A DNA stretch of 64,000 bases from assembly GCA_017479705.1 (NCBI GenBank), contig JAFVCA010000043.1, forward strand, positions 1-64,000, given 5' to 3'. Below, one piece after another: positions 25,528 through 35,630 of the stretch. The stretch is from Bacteroidales bacterium. Lineage in GTDB: Bacteria > Bacteroidota > Bacteroidia > Bacteroidales > P3. A program made the translations under genes and the position numbers. The notes under the pieces were generated by a model. That model did not search any database. It was not told the DNA's origin and was given only the letters and a program-made list of their open reading frames with translations. Each line of letters starts with the position of its first letter. Position 1 is the stretch's first letter.

Positions 25528-28383
25528 TTAGTTCTCGGCGGGCCAGACGGGCTGCAGGTTGCGGTCGCCGTAGGCGTCGTCGATCTTGCTGATGGTCGGC
25601 CAGTACTTGTCGCCGTGGGGCAGCGGGAAGGCTGCTGTCTGGCGGCTGTAGGGGTAGTTCCACTCGTCGGCGCAGACCACCTGCATGGTGTGCGGTGCGT
25701 TGGCGATGGGGTTGTTCTTCTCGTCGTACTTGCCAGTCATCACGTCGTCAATCTCCTGGCGGATGGCAATGAGGGCGTCGCAGAAGCGATCCAGCTCGCT
25801 GAGGGGCTCGCTCTCGGTGGGTTCCACCATGAGGGTGTTGTGGACGGGGAATGCCACGGTGGGGGCATGGAAGCCGTAGTCGTCCAAACGGCGGGCAATG
25901 TCGCCCACGCTCACCTTCAGGCTGAACTCGCTGAAGTCGACAATCATCTCATGGCCGCACATACCGTTCTTGTTGGTGTAGAGAATCTTGTAGTACTTCT
26001 GCAAGCGGGCGCGCAGGTAGTTGGCGTTGAGGATGGCGTGCTTGGTGGCTTCGGTCAGGCCGTTGCCGCCCAGCATGAGCAGGTAGCCGTAGCTGATGGG
26101 GAACAGCAGGGCGTTGCCGTAGGGGGCACCGGCCATGGCGTTGCCCTTCTTGCCGCCCACTTCCACCTGGCCGTGCTTGGGCAGGAAGTCAAGCAGCTTG
26201 GCACTGACGGCAATGGGACCCACACCGGCACCGCCGCCGCCGTGAGGACCGGCAAACGACTTGTGCAGGTTCAGGTGGCACACATCGGCGCCCATGCGTC
26301 CGGGGCTGGTGAGACCGATCTGGGCGTTCATGTTGGCGCCGTCCATGTAGACGAGGCCACCGGCACCGTGGATGATGTCCACAATTTCAAGAATACCCTC
26401 TTCGAAAGCGCCATGCGTCGAGGGGTAGGTAATCATGATGCAAGCCAGGTTGTCCTTGTACTGCTCCACCTTGGCTTTCAGGTCGTCGATGTCCACATCG
26501 CCGCGGTCGTTGCATTTCACAACCACCACCGTCATGCCGGCCTTGGCAGCGCTGGCGGGGTTGGTGCCGTGGGCGCTGGCAGGGATGAGGCACACATTGC
26601 GGTTGGCCTGGCCCTGGTCGATATGGTAGTTGCGGATGACCGTGAGGCCGCTATACTCACCTGCGGCACCCGAATTGGGTTGCAGTGACACACCTGCGAA
26701 GCCCGTCACGATGGCCAGCATGTCCTCCATCTCGTTGATAAGTTCCGTCCAGCCCTCGGTCTGCTCGGCGGGAGCAAAGGGGTGAATCTGGCCAAACTTG
26801 CTCCAGCTCAGCGGCAGCATCTCGGCTGCGGCGTTCAGCTTCATGGTGCAGCTGCCCAGCGGAATCATGGCGCGGTTCAGGCTCAGGTCCTTCACCTCCA
26901 GTTTCTTCATGTAGCGCATCATCTCCGTCTCGCTGTGGTATTTGGAGAAGATGCTGTGGGTGAGGTACGGCGTGGTGCGCATCAGGTTGTCAGGCAGGGA
27001 GACAATGCTGGTGCAGCAGCTGCCGGAGCATTGCAACAGCTCAGGGGTCTTGCCGGCAGCGGTGGCCAGAACGGTGATAATCTCGTTCACATCGTCGCGG
27101 CTCGTGGTCTCGTCGATGCTGATGCCGATGCACTCGGGGCAGATATAGCGGAAGTTGATGTGATGCTCAAGGGCAATCTTCTTGATCTTCTCCGGGTCGA
27201 CGGGGCATTGCAGGGCCAGGGTGTCGAAGAAGGCGCGGTTGTGCTGCTTGTAGCCGTATTTCTCCAGCTCCTTGGCCAGCACGGTGGCAATGCTATGGAT
27301 GTTGCCGGCAATGTTGCGGATGCCTTCGGGGCCATGCCACAGGGCGTAGAAACCGCTCATGATGGCCTGCAGGGCCGAGGCGGTGCAGATGTTCGAGGTG
27401 GCCTTGTCGCGCTTGATGTGCTGCTCGCGCATACCCAGAGCCATACGCAGGGCGGGGTTGCCCTTCACGTCGACGCTCCAGCCAATGATGCGGCCGGGGA
27501 ACGAACGCTTGAAGGCCTCTGTGATGGCAAAGAAACCAGCGTGGGGACCGCCAAAGCCCATGGGCAGACCAAAGCGCTGGCTGCTGCCGAAAGCGCAGTC
27601 GGCACCCATCTCGCCGGGGGTCTTCACCATGGCCAGAGCCATCAGGTCGGTAGCCATACCGACAAAGATACCCTTCTCGTGGCACTTGGCGATGAACTCC
27701 GTGTAGTCCGTCACCTCACCAAACTGGTTGGGGTTCTGAACCATGACGGCAAAATATTTCGAAGCGTCGAAGTCGAAGTCCTTCACGTTGCCGGTCACAA
27801 TCTCGATGTTGCGGGGAGCGGCATTGGTGTGCATCACGTCGAGGGTCTGCGGCAGGATGCCCATGTCGACGAAAATCTTGTTCACACCGTCCTTCTGAGC
27901 CTGGCGGCTGCGGGAAGCAAAGAACATCAGCATGCACTCGCCGCCGGCGGTGGCCTCGTCCAGCAGGCTGGCGTTGGCCATGGGCATGTGCGTCATGTCG
28001 GCCACCATGGTCTGATAGGTCATCAAGGCCTCCAAGCGGCCCTGGCTGATTTCGGTCTGGTAAGGAGTGTAGGCGGTATACCAGCCTGCATTCTCAAACA
28101 CATTGCGCTGAATCACGGACGGGGTGATGGTGCCATAATAGCCCATACCGATATAGGTCTTGAACACTTGGTTCTTCTGTGCTACCGCGCGGCAACGGTT
28201 CAGGAACTCATACTCGTTGATGCCGTCAGCAAGAGGCATGGGGTCTTTCAGGCGGATGGCAGCGGGCACTGCCTTGTCGATAAGTTCATCCATCGAGCCG
28301 ACGCCGATTTCTTTCAGCATCCTCTGCTCGTCAGCCGGATTGGAGACACCGTTGTGTCTTGGGGCGAAATTGTTACTAATCAT
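25528..28383 (-). CDS. gcvP: Glycine dehydrogenase (decarboxylating), P-protein
   Basis: A 951-residue single-chain P-protein of the glycine cleavage system, which decarboxylates glycine with pyridoxal phosphate and passes the aminomethyl group to the lipoyl H-protein. Both homologous halves are present: the N-terminal half begins FAPRHNGVSNPADEQRMLKEIG, and the C-terminal half carries the PLP lysine in HLNLHKSFAGPHGGGGAGVGP. The glycine-rich loop GTNPASAAKAGM is intact. The length is that of the family. A -7 element lies at 28431-28439. No gcvT or gcvH lies nearby and no glycine riboswitch is evident in the leader. Confidence 0.96.
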   Translation of the reverse strand: MISNNFAPRHNGVSNPADEQRMLKEIGVGSMDELIDKAVPAAIRLKDPMPLADGINEYEFLNRCRAVAQKNQVFKTYIGMGYYGTITPSVIQRNVFENAGWYTAYTPYQTEISQGRLEALMTYQTMVADMTHMPMANASLLDEATAGGECMLMFFASRSRQAQKDGVNKIFVDMGILPQTLDVMHTNAAPRNIEIVTGNVKDFDFDASKYFAVMVQNPNQFGEVTDYTEFIAKCHEKGIFVGMATDLMALAMVKTPGEMGADCAFGSSQRFGLPMGFGGPHAGFFAITEAFKRSFPGRIIGWSVDVKGNPALRMALGMREQHIKRDKATSNICTASALQAIMSGFYALWHGPEGIRNIAGNIHSIATVLAKELEKYGYKQHNRAFFDTLALQCPVDPEKIKKIALEHHINFRYICPECIGISIDETTSRDDVNEIITVLATAAGKTPELLQCSGSCCTSIVSLPDNLMRTTPYLTHSIFSKYHSETEMMRYMKKLEVKDLSLNRAMIPLGSCTMKLNAAAEMLPLSWSKFGQIHPFAPAEQTEGWTELINEMEDMLAIVTGFAGVSLQPNSGAAGEYSGLTVIRNYHIDQGQANRNVCLIPASAHGTNPASAAKAGMTVVVVKCNDRGDVDIDDLKAKVEQYKDNLACIMITYPSTHGAFEEGILEIVDIIHGAGGLVYMDGANMNAQIGLTSPGRMGADVCHLNLHKSFAGPHGGGGAGVGPIAVSAKLLDFLPKHGQVEVGGKKGNAMAGAPYGNALLFPISYGYLLMLGGNGLTEATKHAILNANYLRARLQKYYKILYTNKNGMCGHEMIVDFSEFSLKVSVGDIARRLDDYGFHAPTVAFPVHNTLMVEPTESEPLSELDRFCDALIAIRQEIDDVMTGKYDEKNNPIANAPHTMQVVCADEWNYPYSRQTAAFPLPHGDKYWPTISKIDDAYGDRNLQPVWPAEN

Positions 28384-28430
28384 ATTGTTATGTTATTAAT
28401 AATATTATTTTGTTTCATTATATTCAGACT

Positions 28431-28439
28431 ACAAAGATA
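28431..28439 (-). promoter_or_regulatory. -7 promoter element of gcvP
   Basis: TAtcTTTGt on the minus strand, 47 bases before the gcvP start codon. The -33 position is weak. Confidence 0.55.
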
Positions 28440-28825
28440 CACAATTTGTTTGACATAGATAAAAATACTTGAAAAAAGACTCAACCCTTTAACACAACTG
28501 CAGCTGCCGACCGCTGTCGCAGCCCCTCCCCCGCCCTGCTGTACGCCACACGAAGCCCGGCAACAAGTTGGGAACAATACCACGCCGAAGGGTCGCGCAA
28601 CAGACTGCAAAGGGACGACGCTCAGAAACGTTTCGTATGCGTCGCAACTTGCTCAGCCGCAACCCTCTCATTTATATATCCTAAACCGATTCTTCAACCC
28701 TCGTTCAACGCTCCTTCAATATTGACTCAATATAGAACGAGCGTTGAACGGCGATTGCACGACAGGCCCAACGGCGACCGAAAAGCAGGGCGCTGATGGG
28801 CATTGGGGGCGTGGGCACACCCGGC
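28440..28825. other. Intergenic region between gcvP and the C10 protease
   Basis: Apart from the 49-bp palindrome at 28702-28750 and the terminator beyond it, I find nothing supported here. The GC-rich part from 28500 to 28640 has short open frames but no promoter or recognisable protein. Confidence 0.4.
28702..28750. repeat. 49-bp interspersed palindrome, copy 1
   Basis: CGTTCAACGCTC (28702-28713) pairs with GAGCGTTGAACG (28739-28750). The inner part continues TTC/GAA and ATATTGA/TCAATAT around one central base, giving 22 of 24 possible pairs. A second copy with two differences lies at 36582-36630. Confidence 0.85.
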
Positions 28826-28864
28826 GGAAAAAACGGGAGGGCTGCACACCCGTGCAACCCTCCC
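28826..28864 (-). terminator. Intrinsic terminator of the C10 protease gene
   Basis: GGGAGGG (28835-28841) pairs with CCCTCCC (28858-28864), with an inner TGCAC/GTGCA pairing. Read leftward it is followed by GTTTTTTCC. It lies 22 bases past the stop codon of the protease. Confidence 0.85.
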
Positions 28865-28886
28865 TATGGCCGATCCGCAAACAGCG

Positions 28887-31800
28887 TCAACGGAGCACCA
28901 CCACGCGGCGCACCGTGCAGCCCTCCACGGCCACAAGGTAGACACCCGTTGCGGGCATGGCAAATTGGCATGTGGCGGCGGCGCTGAGTGTGCTACAAAC
29001 CGCGCGGCCAGTAATGTCGTAGATCTCCACCCTGCGGCCCGCGGCACCGACAATACTTATCACACGGCCCGGAAGGGCTTTGATGCTCATGTCGGCCTCG
29101 GCCTCGCCGATGCCCTCAAGGGTCTGGAAGGTGGCTATGTAGGTGGCGTCGCCCGTCACCGTGATAGTGCGGGGGCTCGAGGTATTGTTGTCCTGCCATT
29201 GCAGGAATCGGTAGCCCGCAAAGGGGCGCGCCGTCAGCACCACCGAGGCCCCTTCGGGATAGGTGCCTCCGCCCTCAACCTCACCCATCGTCGGGTCGGC
29301 AGCGTAGGCCGTGATGGTATACGTCGGCACCTCATCCGCGGCAAAATAGGCCGTATAGGTGGCATCCGTGGCCACTGTCACCGTCCGCACAGCCTCGTCC
29401 ACGCCGTCCTGCCATTGCACAAAATGGTATCCTTCGTATGCTGTTGCCGTCAGCACCACCGAGGCCCCTTCGGGATAGGTGCCTCCGCCCGCAACCTCAC
29501 CCATCGTCGGGTCGGCGGCGTAAGCCGTAATAGTATACGTCGGCACCTCATCCGCAGCAAAATAGGCCGTATAGGTGGCATCCGTGTCCACCGTCACCGT
29601 CCGCACAGCATCGTTCATGCCGTCCTGCCATTGCACAAAATGGTATCCTTCGTATGCTGTTGCCGTGATGGTTACCACTGTGCCCTGCGGGTAAGTCCCG
29701 CTGCCCGTCGCGGTGCCCATCGTGGTGTCGGAAGCGACGACCGTCAGCCTGTGCAAGTTGAAGGTGGTGTCAATTACCTCCACATCGTCAATCACCATCC
29801 AGTACACATCCGTACTGCCATGGTGACGGAAAGCCACATGCACAGTCTGCCCGGCATAGCTGCTCAAGTCCACACTCCGCCGCGTAAATTCCATCGTCGT
29901 CAGCGTGGTCTGGAACACCAGGGTGCTGTCCGTGAAGTCCGCCACCTCGCCACCCGTTGTGGAAACGTACACCATATAGTGCTCATCGTTAAAGCCCGAA
30001 TCCAAAGCACCGTCATACCAGCTCAGCCTGTAGGCGTGCCCGGCTGCCAGCTGCATCGGAGGCGTCACCGCCCAATTGTCCGGCGTCAGCGGCCCCACAT
30101 TGTAGATGAACGAGGCCGACCCCAATGCCATTGACCCTGTGTGCCCATATCCACTCATCGATACCCATCCGTAGCCGTCAGCGTCCGCATCCGTCATCCG
30201 CCAACAGTCCATGTCCTCATTCTCTTCAAACCCCATCCTGTACGGGAACGTGTCCACCACACAGCGCATCACCCTCACCGAAATCGTGTCGCTCACCGTT
30301 CCGCTGCCCCATGGGACGGCCACCACCACGTTGTATGTGCCTGGTGTGCTCCACACCGCCGTGACCGTCACCCCTGTGTCCGTGGAGGGAGTGGCTCCCG
30401 TCAGTGTCCACAGGTATGTACCAGAAGGAGACCCCGACGCCGTAAACGTTACGGGCTCGTTCACCTCGACCCTGTCGGGGCCGCTGATGGCAACCGTCGG
30501 TCTGCTGATGGTGGACATCACTGCCTTGATCAACCATGTGCCGTTCAGCGAGCCGCCCGAAGCCGTCGAAAGTGCGGACCATACATTGCTCAGATAAATC
30601 AAACTGCCGTTCGTGTCGCCCGCAAAGGCGCATGTCGCTGCCGGATAAGCAATACCCGTGTTCGAGAACACCACCCACAGGGGCAGCGTGCTGTCAATTA
30701 TCACAGGTGTCGACAACTGGCAGTTCTGCCAACTGCTGTCTGCTGCCGAGCCGAACGTATACGTCTGCGACGCAATCAATGTGGCAGCCGTCGTCGTCGA
30801 CCCTTGGAACAGGTTCAGAGTATACGTGCCGCCACGGTACACGAACAGCCGCACATCCGTCAGGCTGCGATAACCCGCCAGCGCTTCAGGCAGCAGCCTG
30901 ATGCCCCACGACAGTGCTCCTCCGGCACCCATGGACATGGCGTAGCCCCCGTCTCCGCAATACGACAACGTGTCGCCTTCCGCCACATACCCGCCAACTC
31001 TCGACTCGAAAATACCCCTTATCATGAAACTATAGTTGTTCGAAAAGGTAGTAAAAGTGCTTCCAGCCAAACGCGAGTTGTTGTTTCCGGCATAGTAGGT
31101 CAAGGCAGCAGGATGGCTTGCGCTGCTGCTCAGCGTAATCCACAGCGACTCGCTGCCGTCCACGCTGACGGGTGTCCGCAACCTCAGTGTGCCCCAGCGG
31201 CCTTCGAGCGTTGCCGGGGCATTGAACGTCTGGGTGATCACCGCCGTTGTTGGCGATGTGGTGCCCTTGTACACCGTCAGTGTGTAGCTGCCGCTTGTGC
31301 TCACGTAAAGCTTTACTTTGGTCAGGTCGTGTCCGGGTGTCAGCACCGAGGCAGGCAGTTTGATGCCCCAATACGTGGTGCCGGACGATGCGCCATAGCT
31401 TGTCAGGTAATGGTCGCCGCAATAACCCAGCGTGTCGCCTGTCAGTGGTTCGAAATTGGCCACAAAGCTATAGCTCCCGCCATTGGCGTAGAACCTGCGG
31501 GGATTGAACCTGTCCCCGTCGCTCCAACCCGCAAAGCGGCATCCCGGCTGCGCCGTGGCCGTGAGGGTCACAAGGCTGCTGTTCGTCCCTGTGTAGCTGC
31601 CGCCCCCCGTCACTGTGCCATAGAGGGCGTTGTTTGTCGAGACTGTCACGGTCGTCGTGTCGCCGAAATCAGGGTTGGGCTCAATCCCAATGACAGCCAC
31701 ATTCTTCAGGTTGAACATGTAGGTCGAGTTGCCGCCCGTACCGCCGCTTGCCGGGTTCAGTTGCCCGATGGCGTAGTAGCCGTCGCACCATCCGCCCCAG

Positions 31801-32888
31801 CCCCAGTTGAAATGGAACAGACCATTGGCATCGCAGCCGTCGCACACAAAACCGTGTCCGGCAGTCGAATCCCGACCCGTATAGAGCATCGGACGGCCAT
31901 TGGTCAACTCGCCCATCAGCAGTGCTCTCCACGCGGAATCCGAGAAATCCTCAATGGCCACCTGGTGCAGTGTGCTTTTGTATTTGAAGTAGGTGCGCAG
32001 GGCATTGTCCGCCGCGGCTATGGCCGGATTGCCATTGCTGTAGGTGGCAGCCGAACTGCCCCCCGACATCGCCAACCCATAGTTCATCTCTACGGCCACT
32101 CCCACATGGCGCATCAGCGTCGCCACGGCGTTCACCTGGACGCTGCTGCTCCCGGAAGTCAACTGCGAAGGCATATTGTTCCAATCGTATGTTGTGGCGC
32201 CAAAGTCGGCACTCTGTGACCCATATATGGAAAGCGTATAAGAGTGCGACCCATAGCCCGTTGCGGGATGATTCCAGAACTTCATTATCTGTGCCGTGGC
32301 CGTAGCCACGCATCCCGTCACGGTAAACGAGCCAAGCACATGAAGGGGGCACATGTTGTTATAATAGGGGCTTTGGTCCCAAGTGGTGCTCAGCAGCGGC
32401 AGGACCGCCGTATTCTGCGGCCCCTCGGTATAGCGGCCGGAGAGCAGCTCTTGCCATGCCCGGCGCACAGCGTCGTGCGTGGAGCCGCCGGCAGCCATCA
32501 GTGGCGACCCGTCTGCAAGCCGCCGCCAGTGGGCTATCTGGCTCTCGCAATCGTCCAGCCACTCCTTCACATTCGGAGGCATCTGTTCGGCGACAAACCG
32601 GGCCGTGGTCGAATAGCCTACAATGGGCAGCACACAATCGTCCGCCGAGACTATCACAAACCCCTCCCCTGCCTCACCGGCAAAGATGTAGAAGTTGCGA
32701 TAGTCCGTTATGCCGGTGATGTCAACCAGTTTCACTTCTCCGGCTCCTTTGGCACCGAGGAGATTCGATGCCGCCTTCCTGGCCGTCTCCACGCCAACGG
32801 GCGCCGCCGTGGCAGTGGCGCACACACACATTGCCGCCACAACCGACAGCACAATCATTGTTTTCTTAACCGATAATAATACTTTCAT
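28887..32888 (-). CDS. Secreted C10 (streptopain-like) cysteine protease with T9SS type A sorting domain
   Basis: A 1333-residue secreted protein. Signal peptide to about residue 29; an inhibitory pro-region; the C10 catalytic domain with Cys193 in TGCVATATAQIMKF and His345 in AGHGFVCDG, followed by FHFNWGWGG. Then a bacterial glycine-rich repeat (about 430-490), two copies of a beta-sandwich unit starting with GYCGD/SYCGD (about 495-780), a PKD-like domain, a choice-of-anchor-J/MAM-like domain, three tandem repeats of about 73 residues (YEGYHFVQWQDG), and a C-terminal T9SS type A domain (VEIYDITGRAV to RRVVVLR). It is probably an outer-surface protease released by the T9SS. The last repeats are nearly identical in DNA, indicating recent duplication. 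Confidence 0.93.
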   Translation of the reverse strand: MKVLLSVKKTMIVLSVVAAMCVCATATAAPVGVETARKAASNLLGAKGAGEVKLVDITGITDYRNFYIFAGEAGEGFVIVSADDCVLPIVGYSTTARFVAEQMPPNVKEWLDDCESQIAHWRRLADGSPLMAAGGSTHDAVRRAWQELLSGRYTEGPQNTAVLPLLSTTWDQSPYYNNMCPLHVLGSFTVTGCVATATAQIMKFWNHPATGYGSHSYTLSIYGSQSADFGATTYDWNNMPSQLTSGSSSVQVNAVATLMRHVGVAVEMNYGLAMSGGSSAATYSNGNPAIAAADNALRTYFKYKSTLHQVAIEDFSDSAWRALLMGELTNGRPMLYTGRDSTAGHGFVCDGCDANGLFHFNWGWGGWCDGYYAIGQLNPASGGTGGNSTYMFNLKNVAVIGIEPNPDFGDTTTVTVSTNNALYGTVTGGGSYTGTNSSLVTLTATAQPGCRFAGWSDGDRFNPRRFYANGGSYSFVANFEPLTGDTLGYCGDHYLTSYGASSGTTYWGIKLPASVLTPGHDLTKVKLYVSTSGSYTLTVYKGTTSPTTAVITQTFNAPATLEGRWGTLRLRTPVSVDGSESLWITLSSSASHPAALTYYAGNNNSRLAGSTFTTFSNNYSFMIRGIFESRVGGYVAEGDTLSYCGDGGYAMSMGAGGALSWGIRLLPEALAGYRSLTDVRLFVYRGGTYTLNLFQGSTTTAATLIASQTYTFGSAADSSWQNCQLSTPVIIDSTLPLWVVFSNTGIAYPAATCAFAGDTNGSLIYLSNVWSALSTASGGSLNGTWLIKAVMSTISRPTVAISGPDRVEVNEPVTFTASGSPSGTYLWTLTGATPSTDTGVTVTAVWSTPGTYNVVVAVPWGSGTVSDTISVRVMRCVVDTFPYRMGFEENEDMDCWRMTDADADGYGWVSMSGYGHTGSMALGSASFIYNVGPLTPDNWAVTPPMQLAAGHAYRLSWYDGALDSGFNDEHYMVYVSTTGGEVADFTDSTLVFQTTLTTMEFTRRSVDLSSYAGQTVHVAFRHHGSTDVYWMVIDDVEVIDTTFNLHRLTVVASDTTMGTATGSGTYPQGTVVTITATAYEGYHFVQWQDGMNDAVRTVTVDTDATYTAYFAADEVPTYTITAYAADPTMGEVAGGGTYPEGASVVLTATAYEGYHFVQWQDGVDEAVRTVTVATDATYTAYFAADEVPTYTITAYAADPTMGEVEGGGTYPEGASVVLTARPFAGYRFLQWQDNNTSSPRTITVTGDATYIATFQTLEGIGEAEADMSIKALPGRVISIVGAAGRRVEIYDITGRAVCSTLSAAATCQFAMPATGVYLVAVEGCTVRRVVVLR

Positions 32889-32891
32889 ATT

Positions 32892-33004
32892 CTGAGAATG
32901 TGTTAATTCGTTAATGTGTTAATGTGTGAGTCGTGTTTCACTTTTTAATTTTCACTTTTCAATTTTCACTTTTAAATTAATACCTGCGGAGGTTCTCCGC
33001 CAAT
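32892..33004 (-). repeat. Composite intergenic repeat, copy B
   Basis: It contains the palindromic unit at 32982-33000, then AATTTTCACTTTTCAATTTTCAC-type units, the 20-mer AATGTGTGAGTCGTGTTTCA (32921-32940), and TGTTAATTCGTTAATG-type units. The 20-mer is identical at 42051-42070. It fills the gap between two T9SS substrate genes. Confidence 0.65.
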
Positions 33005-33006
33005 TT

Positions 33007-35550
33007 TCACCTTATCAGTGTCACGGTGCCTGTGAGGGTTTTGTAGGCCGCGTCGTGGGTGTCCATGTAGCGGATGTAGTAGACGTATGTGCCCTGCGGG
33101 GCTGGCGTGCCGCCTGTCGGCGAGTCTCCTTTGCCGCTCTTGACAGTTCCGTCCCAATGGCCTGTCAGGCCGTCGAACTGCGCCACCCGCACCCCTCGGC
33201 GGTCAAACACCGTCACCTCGGCTTGCAGGATGTGGCGGCTGCACCTCAGGGCAAAGCGGTTGTTGGGCTCGCTGTTGGGGGTGAAGACGTTCGGTGCTAT
33301 CACCCAGGTGCTGTCAATGGGGCGTTCGCCCCAGTAGGGGATGGCTATGAGGGTGTAGTATATGATGCTGTCGCAGGTGTCGCCGATGTGGAAGCGGATG
33401 GGCGTGTCGTGCTGCTCGGTGCTGAAGGTGATGTCGTTGTAGGTGACGGGCATGTCGTCCGTGGAGACGGTGTCGTAGACATAGCGGCAGTGCGGACAGG
33501 TGACGAAGTCTATCCGCCACAGGGTGTCGCAGCTGCCCGAAGGCCAAGAGGTGGTGATTTCATACTGCCCCGTCTGTTCCAGCTCATGGTTGCGGAAAGT
33601 GTAGCTTCCCTCGCACAAGAAGATGGAGAGCGATGTGTCCACATCGCCGCGGACGTCGAGGGTGATGGAGAGGGTGTCCGGCTTCCGGGTGAGGCATCCC
33701 TCGTACTGGTATTTGAACACAGCGCGGACGGTGACAATTCCCGTCTGGTAGAAGGTGTGCTGCAACGGCTGCTGGAAACCCTCGTCGTCATGGCCGAAGG
33801 CCGCCGTGGTGCCATCGCCGAAGTCCCACAGCAGACTGTCGCACGGGCGGCGGTTGGTGGCCTGGAACTCCACCGGGTCGTGCACACACCACAGCGTGTC
33901 CGCCGTCAGCGAGTCCGCTGGCTGCCCGTTCACCATGAGTCGCGTCCCGCCGGGCTGCACATGGGGCAGGGCAACAAAATAGCTTGAGGGTGAACTCATG
34001 TAAGCCAAGAATGGGGATCTTGCTCGGTTGAGGATATGATGTGCGCCACCCGTGCAGAAATTGCTTGAAGGGCCGAAATGAGCATAGCTGTAAGGCGTTC
34101 CCTCGACGGGCGTGAAATAAGAGTATATTTGGCGGTAGTCCATATAGAACGAATGTATGTCGGCTGTGCGGGCAAAGATGTGCAAATCGGAGGGAAGGAA
34201 TCTAATGTTCTCGTCCGGATCCACATCGTTGATTGGGCCGTGGTTCACCTGCCCCCAATGCCACCACCGTGTGGGGACAAGAGTAGTGATGTCGGTCCCC
34301 ATCCTCTTTGCTATCACGGGGTGATCCGAGGTGATATAGTAGGGTCCCTCATCCCCATCGGTCTCCCACCAGTCCGTATGTCCGGGAGCAATGGTCAGCG
34401 TGTGCGAGGGGCCTAATGCGGTAGAGGCATCGCGGATGGTGACGTGCGTCTCCTCATCGAGGGCTGTGAAACGCATATACTTCCCCACATTGGGCACCAA
34501 GTACTCCTGTCCGGCAAAAAAAGTAGGCACCGACTGCTCCATCTTGAATCCATGGTGATACTCCCCTCTGATGCCCGTGCCGCCCGTGCCGGAACTCTCG
34601 AAGACCGCAATGCGCTTGCAGTCCCGCGCCTTGATGCGGGTGCCCGCAAGGTCCACAGCAAAAGTGTCGCGGCTCACCGTGTCGCCAAGAAAAGAGTGAC
34701 GCACCATAGGCACACTATTCACCCAAGGGGCGTTGATTCCGGTGTTGAAGCGGTAATAGATGGCCAGGTCGGGGTAATACTTCTCTGGCGGCTCCCCCGC
34801 GCTGAGGTGGAACAGCTGGCCCCGCCGCAGGGTGACCGTCAGCGTGTCGCCCGGCGGACGGTTCAGCCAGTCCCAGTCCGTGGGGATGATGTCCACCACC
34901 GTGCTGTCCTCCGTGGCCACAATGTCTATCGACGACATGTGCGAAAGGAAGTCGGGAATGCCAGGAAAGTGGATTGTTTCAGCTACATCATTGCCGATGT
35001 GATGGTTCACAATGGGAGGCTGAGCGATATACTCGTCACGCAGCATCTCCGTAGGCAATATACTGCATGCCGACTCCTTGTTGCCGCAAATAAAAACGAA
35101 CAGAGAAATCGTGTCCGTGCTCGTCACGTGGAAGCCGCGGGGTTGCGGCAAGTCGCCCGGCACACCCGTATAGTCCACCTGCGGCTCATGCGGATAAGGG
35201 GGATAGTCCCCCATAATGATATACTGGTAAGGCACCGTGTCGATAATCCTTGTGTATAAGATGTTCAGCTGGGAATAATTGTTCTCCGCTCTTGAAAGCC
35301 TCCTGCCTATCACATGGAACGTCTGCGAAACGTCGAGATTCTCGTTAGTGATGGTCACGTCGCAGTCCCGTTCACTTACAACATAGAGGCGTGAAAAATT
35401 GGGCGACATTCCACGCAGCGTCCGCGGAAAGCAGACCCAGAAGTCCGTCCCCTGCGCCGCATATTGCACCCCTCGACGACTCAATGGGTCTTCGTCCTGC
35501 CCCATCAACACCAAGGGCAACAGCAATAAGGGTAGCAGCCAGCGGGCCAT
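33007..35550 (-). CDS. IgGFc-binding-like surface protein with T9SS type B sorting domain
   Basis: An 847-residue secreted protein. The signal peptide is MARWLLPLLLLPLVLMGQ. The N-terminal 500 residues begin AAQGTDFWVCFPRTLRG and continue as a beta-rich IgGFc-binding-protein-like domain found in many Bacteroidetes surface proteins. A PKD domain follows (LLWDFGDGTTAAFGHDDEG), then cysteine-containing beta repeats. The C-terminus is a gliding-type, type B sorting domain: VIAPNVFTPNSEPNNRF, VFDRRGVRVAQFDG, GTYVYYIRYMD. It probably mediates adhesion or ligand binding at the surface. The gene upstream on the same strand encodes an HEYGH metalloprotein. Confidence 0.88.
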   Translation of the reverse strand: MARWLLPLLLLPLVLMGQDEDPLSRRGVQYAAQGTDFWVCFPRTLRGMSPNFSRLYVVSERDCDVTITNENLDVSQTFHVIGRRLSRAENNYSQLNILYTRIIDTVPYQYIIMGDYPPYPHEPQVDYTGVPGDLPQPRGFHVTSTDTISLFVFICGNKESACSILPTEMLRDEYIAQPPIVNHHIGNDVAETIHFPGIPDFLSHMSSIDIVATEDSTVVDIIPTDWDWLNRPPGDTLTVTLRRGQLFHLSAGEPPEKYYPDLAIYYRFNTGINAPWVNSVPMVRHSFLGDTVSRDTFAVDLAGTRIKARDCKRIAVFESSGTGGTGIRGEYHHGFKMEQSVPTFFAGQEYLVPNVGKYMRFTALDEETHVTIRDASTALGPSHTLTIAPGHTDWWETDGDEGPYYITSDHPVIAKRMGTDITTLVPTRWWHWGQVNHGPINDVDPDENIRFLPSDLHIFARTADIHSFYMDYRQIYSYFTPVEGTPYSYAHFGPSSNFCTGGAHHILNRARSPFLAYMSSPSSYFVALPHVQPGGTRLMVNGQPADSLTADTLWCVHDPVEFQATNRRPCDSLLWDFGDGTTAAFGHDDEGFQQPLQHTFYQTGIVTVRAVFKYQYEGCLTRKPDTLSITLDVRGDVDTSLSIFLCEGSYTFRNHELEQTGQYEITTSWPSGSCDTLWRIDFVTCPHCRYVYDTVSTDDMPVTYNDITFSTEQHDTPIRFHIGDTCDSIIYYTLIAIPYWGERPIDSTWVIAPNVFTPNSEPNNRFALRCSRHILQAEVTVFDRRGVRVAQFDGLTGHWDGTVKSGKGDSPTGGTPAPQGTYVYYIRYMDTHDAAYKTLTGTVTLIR

Positions 35551-35630
35551 TCGACTATACGTAAATAATCTTTATTAACGCGAAAAACACGGTTTTATTG
35601 TAAGGCGAATGAAATAGAATTGAAAAAAAA

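Noticed and set aside
30141..32219. 692-codon + frame opposite the C10 protease
   Set aside because: Arg/His-rich antisense frame without motifs; the minus strand has catalytic and sorting domains.
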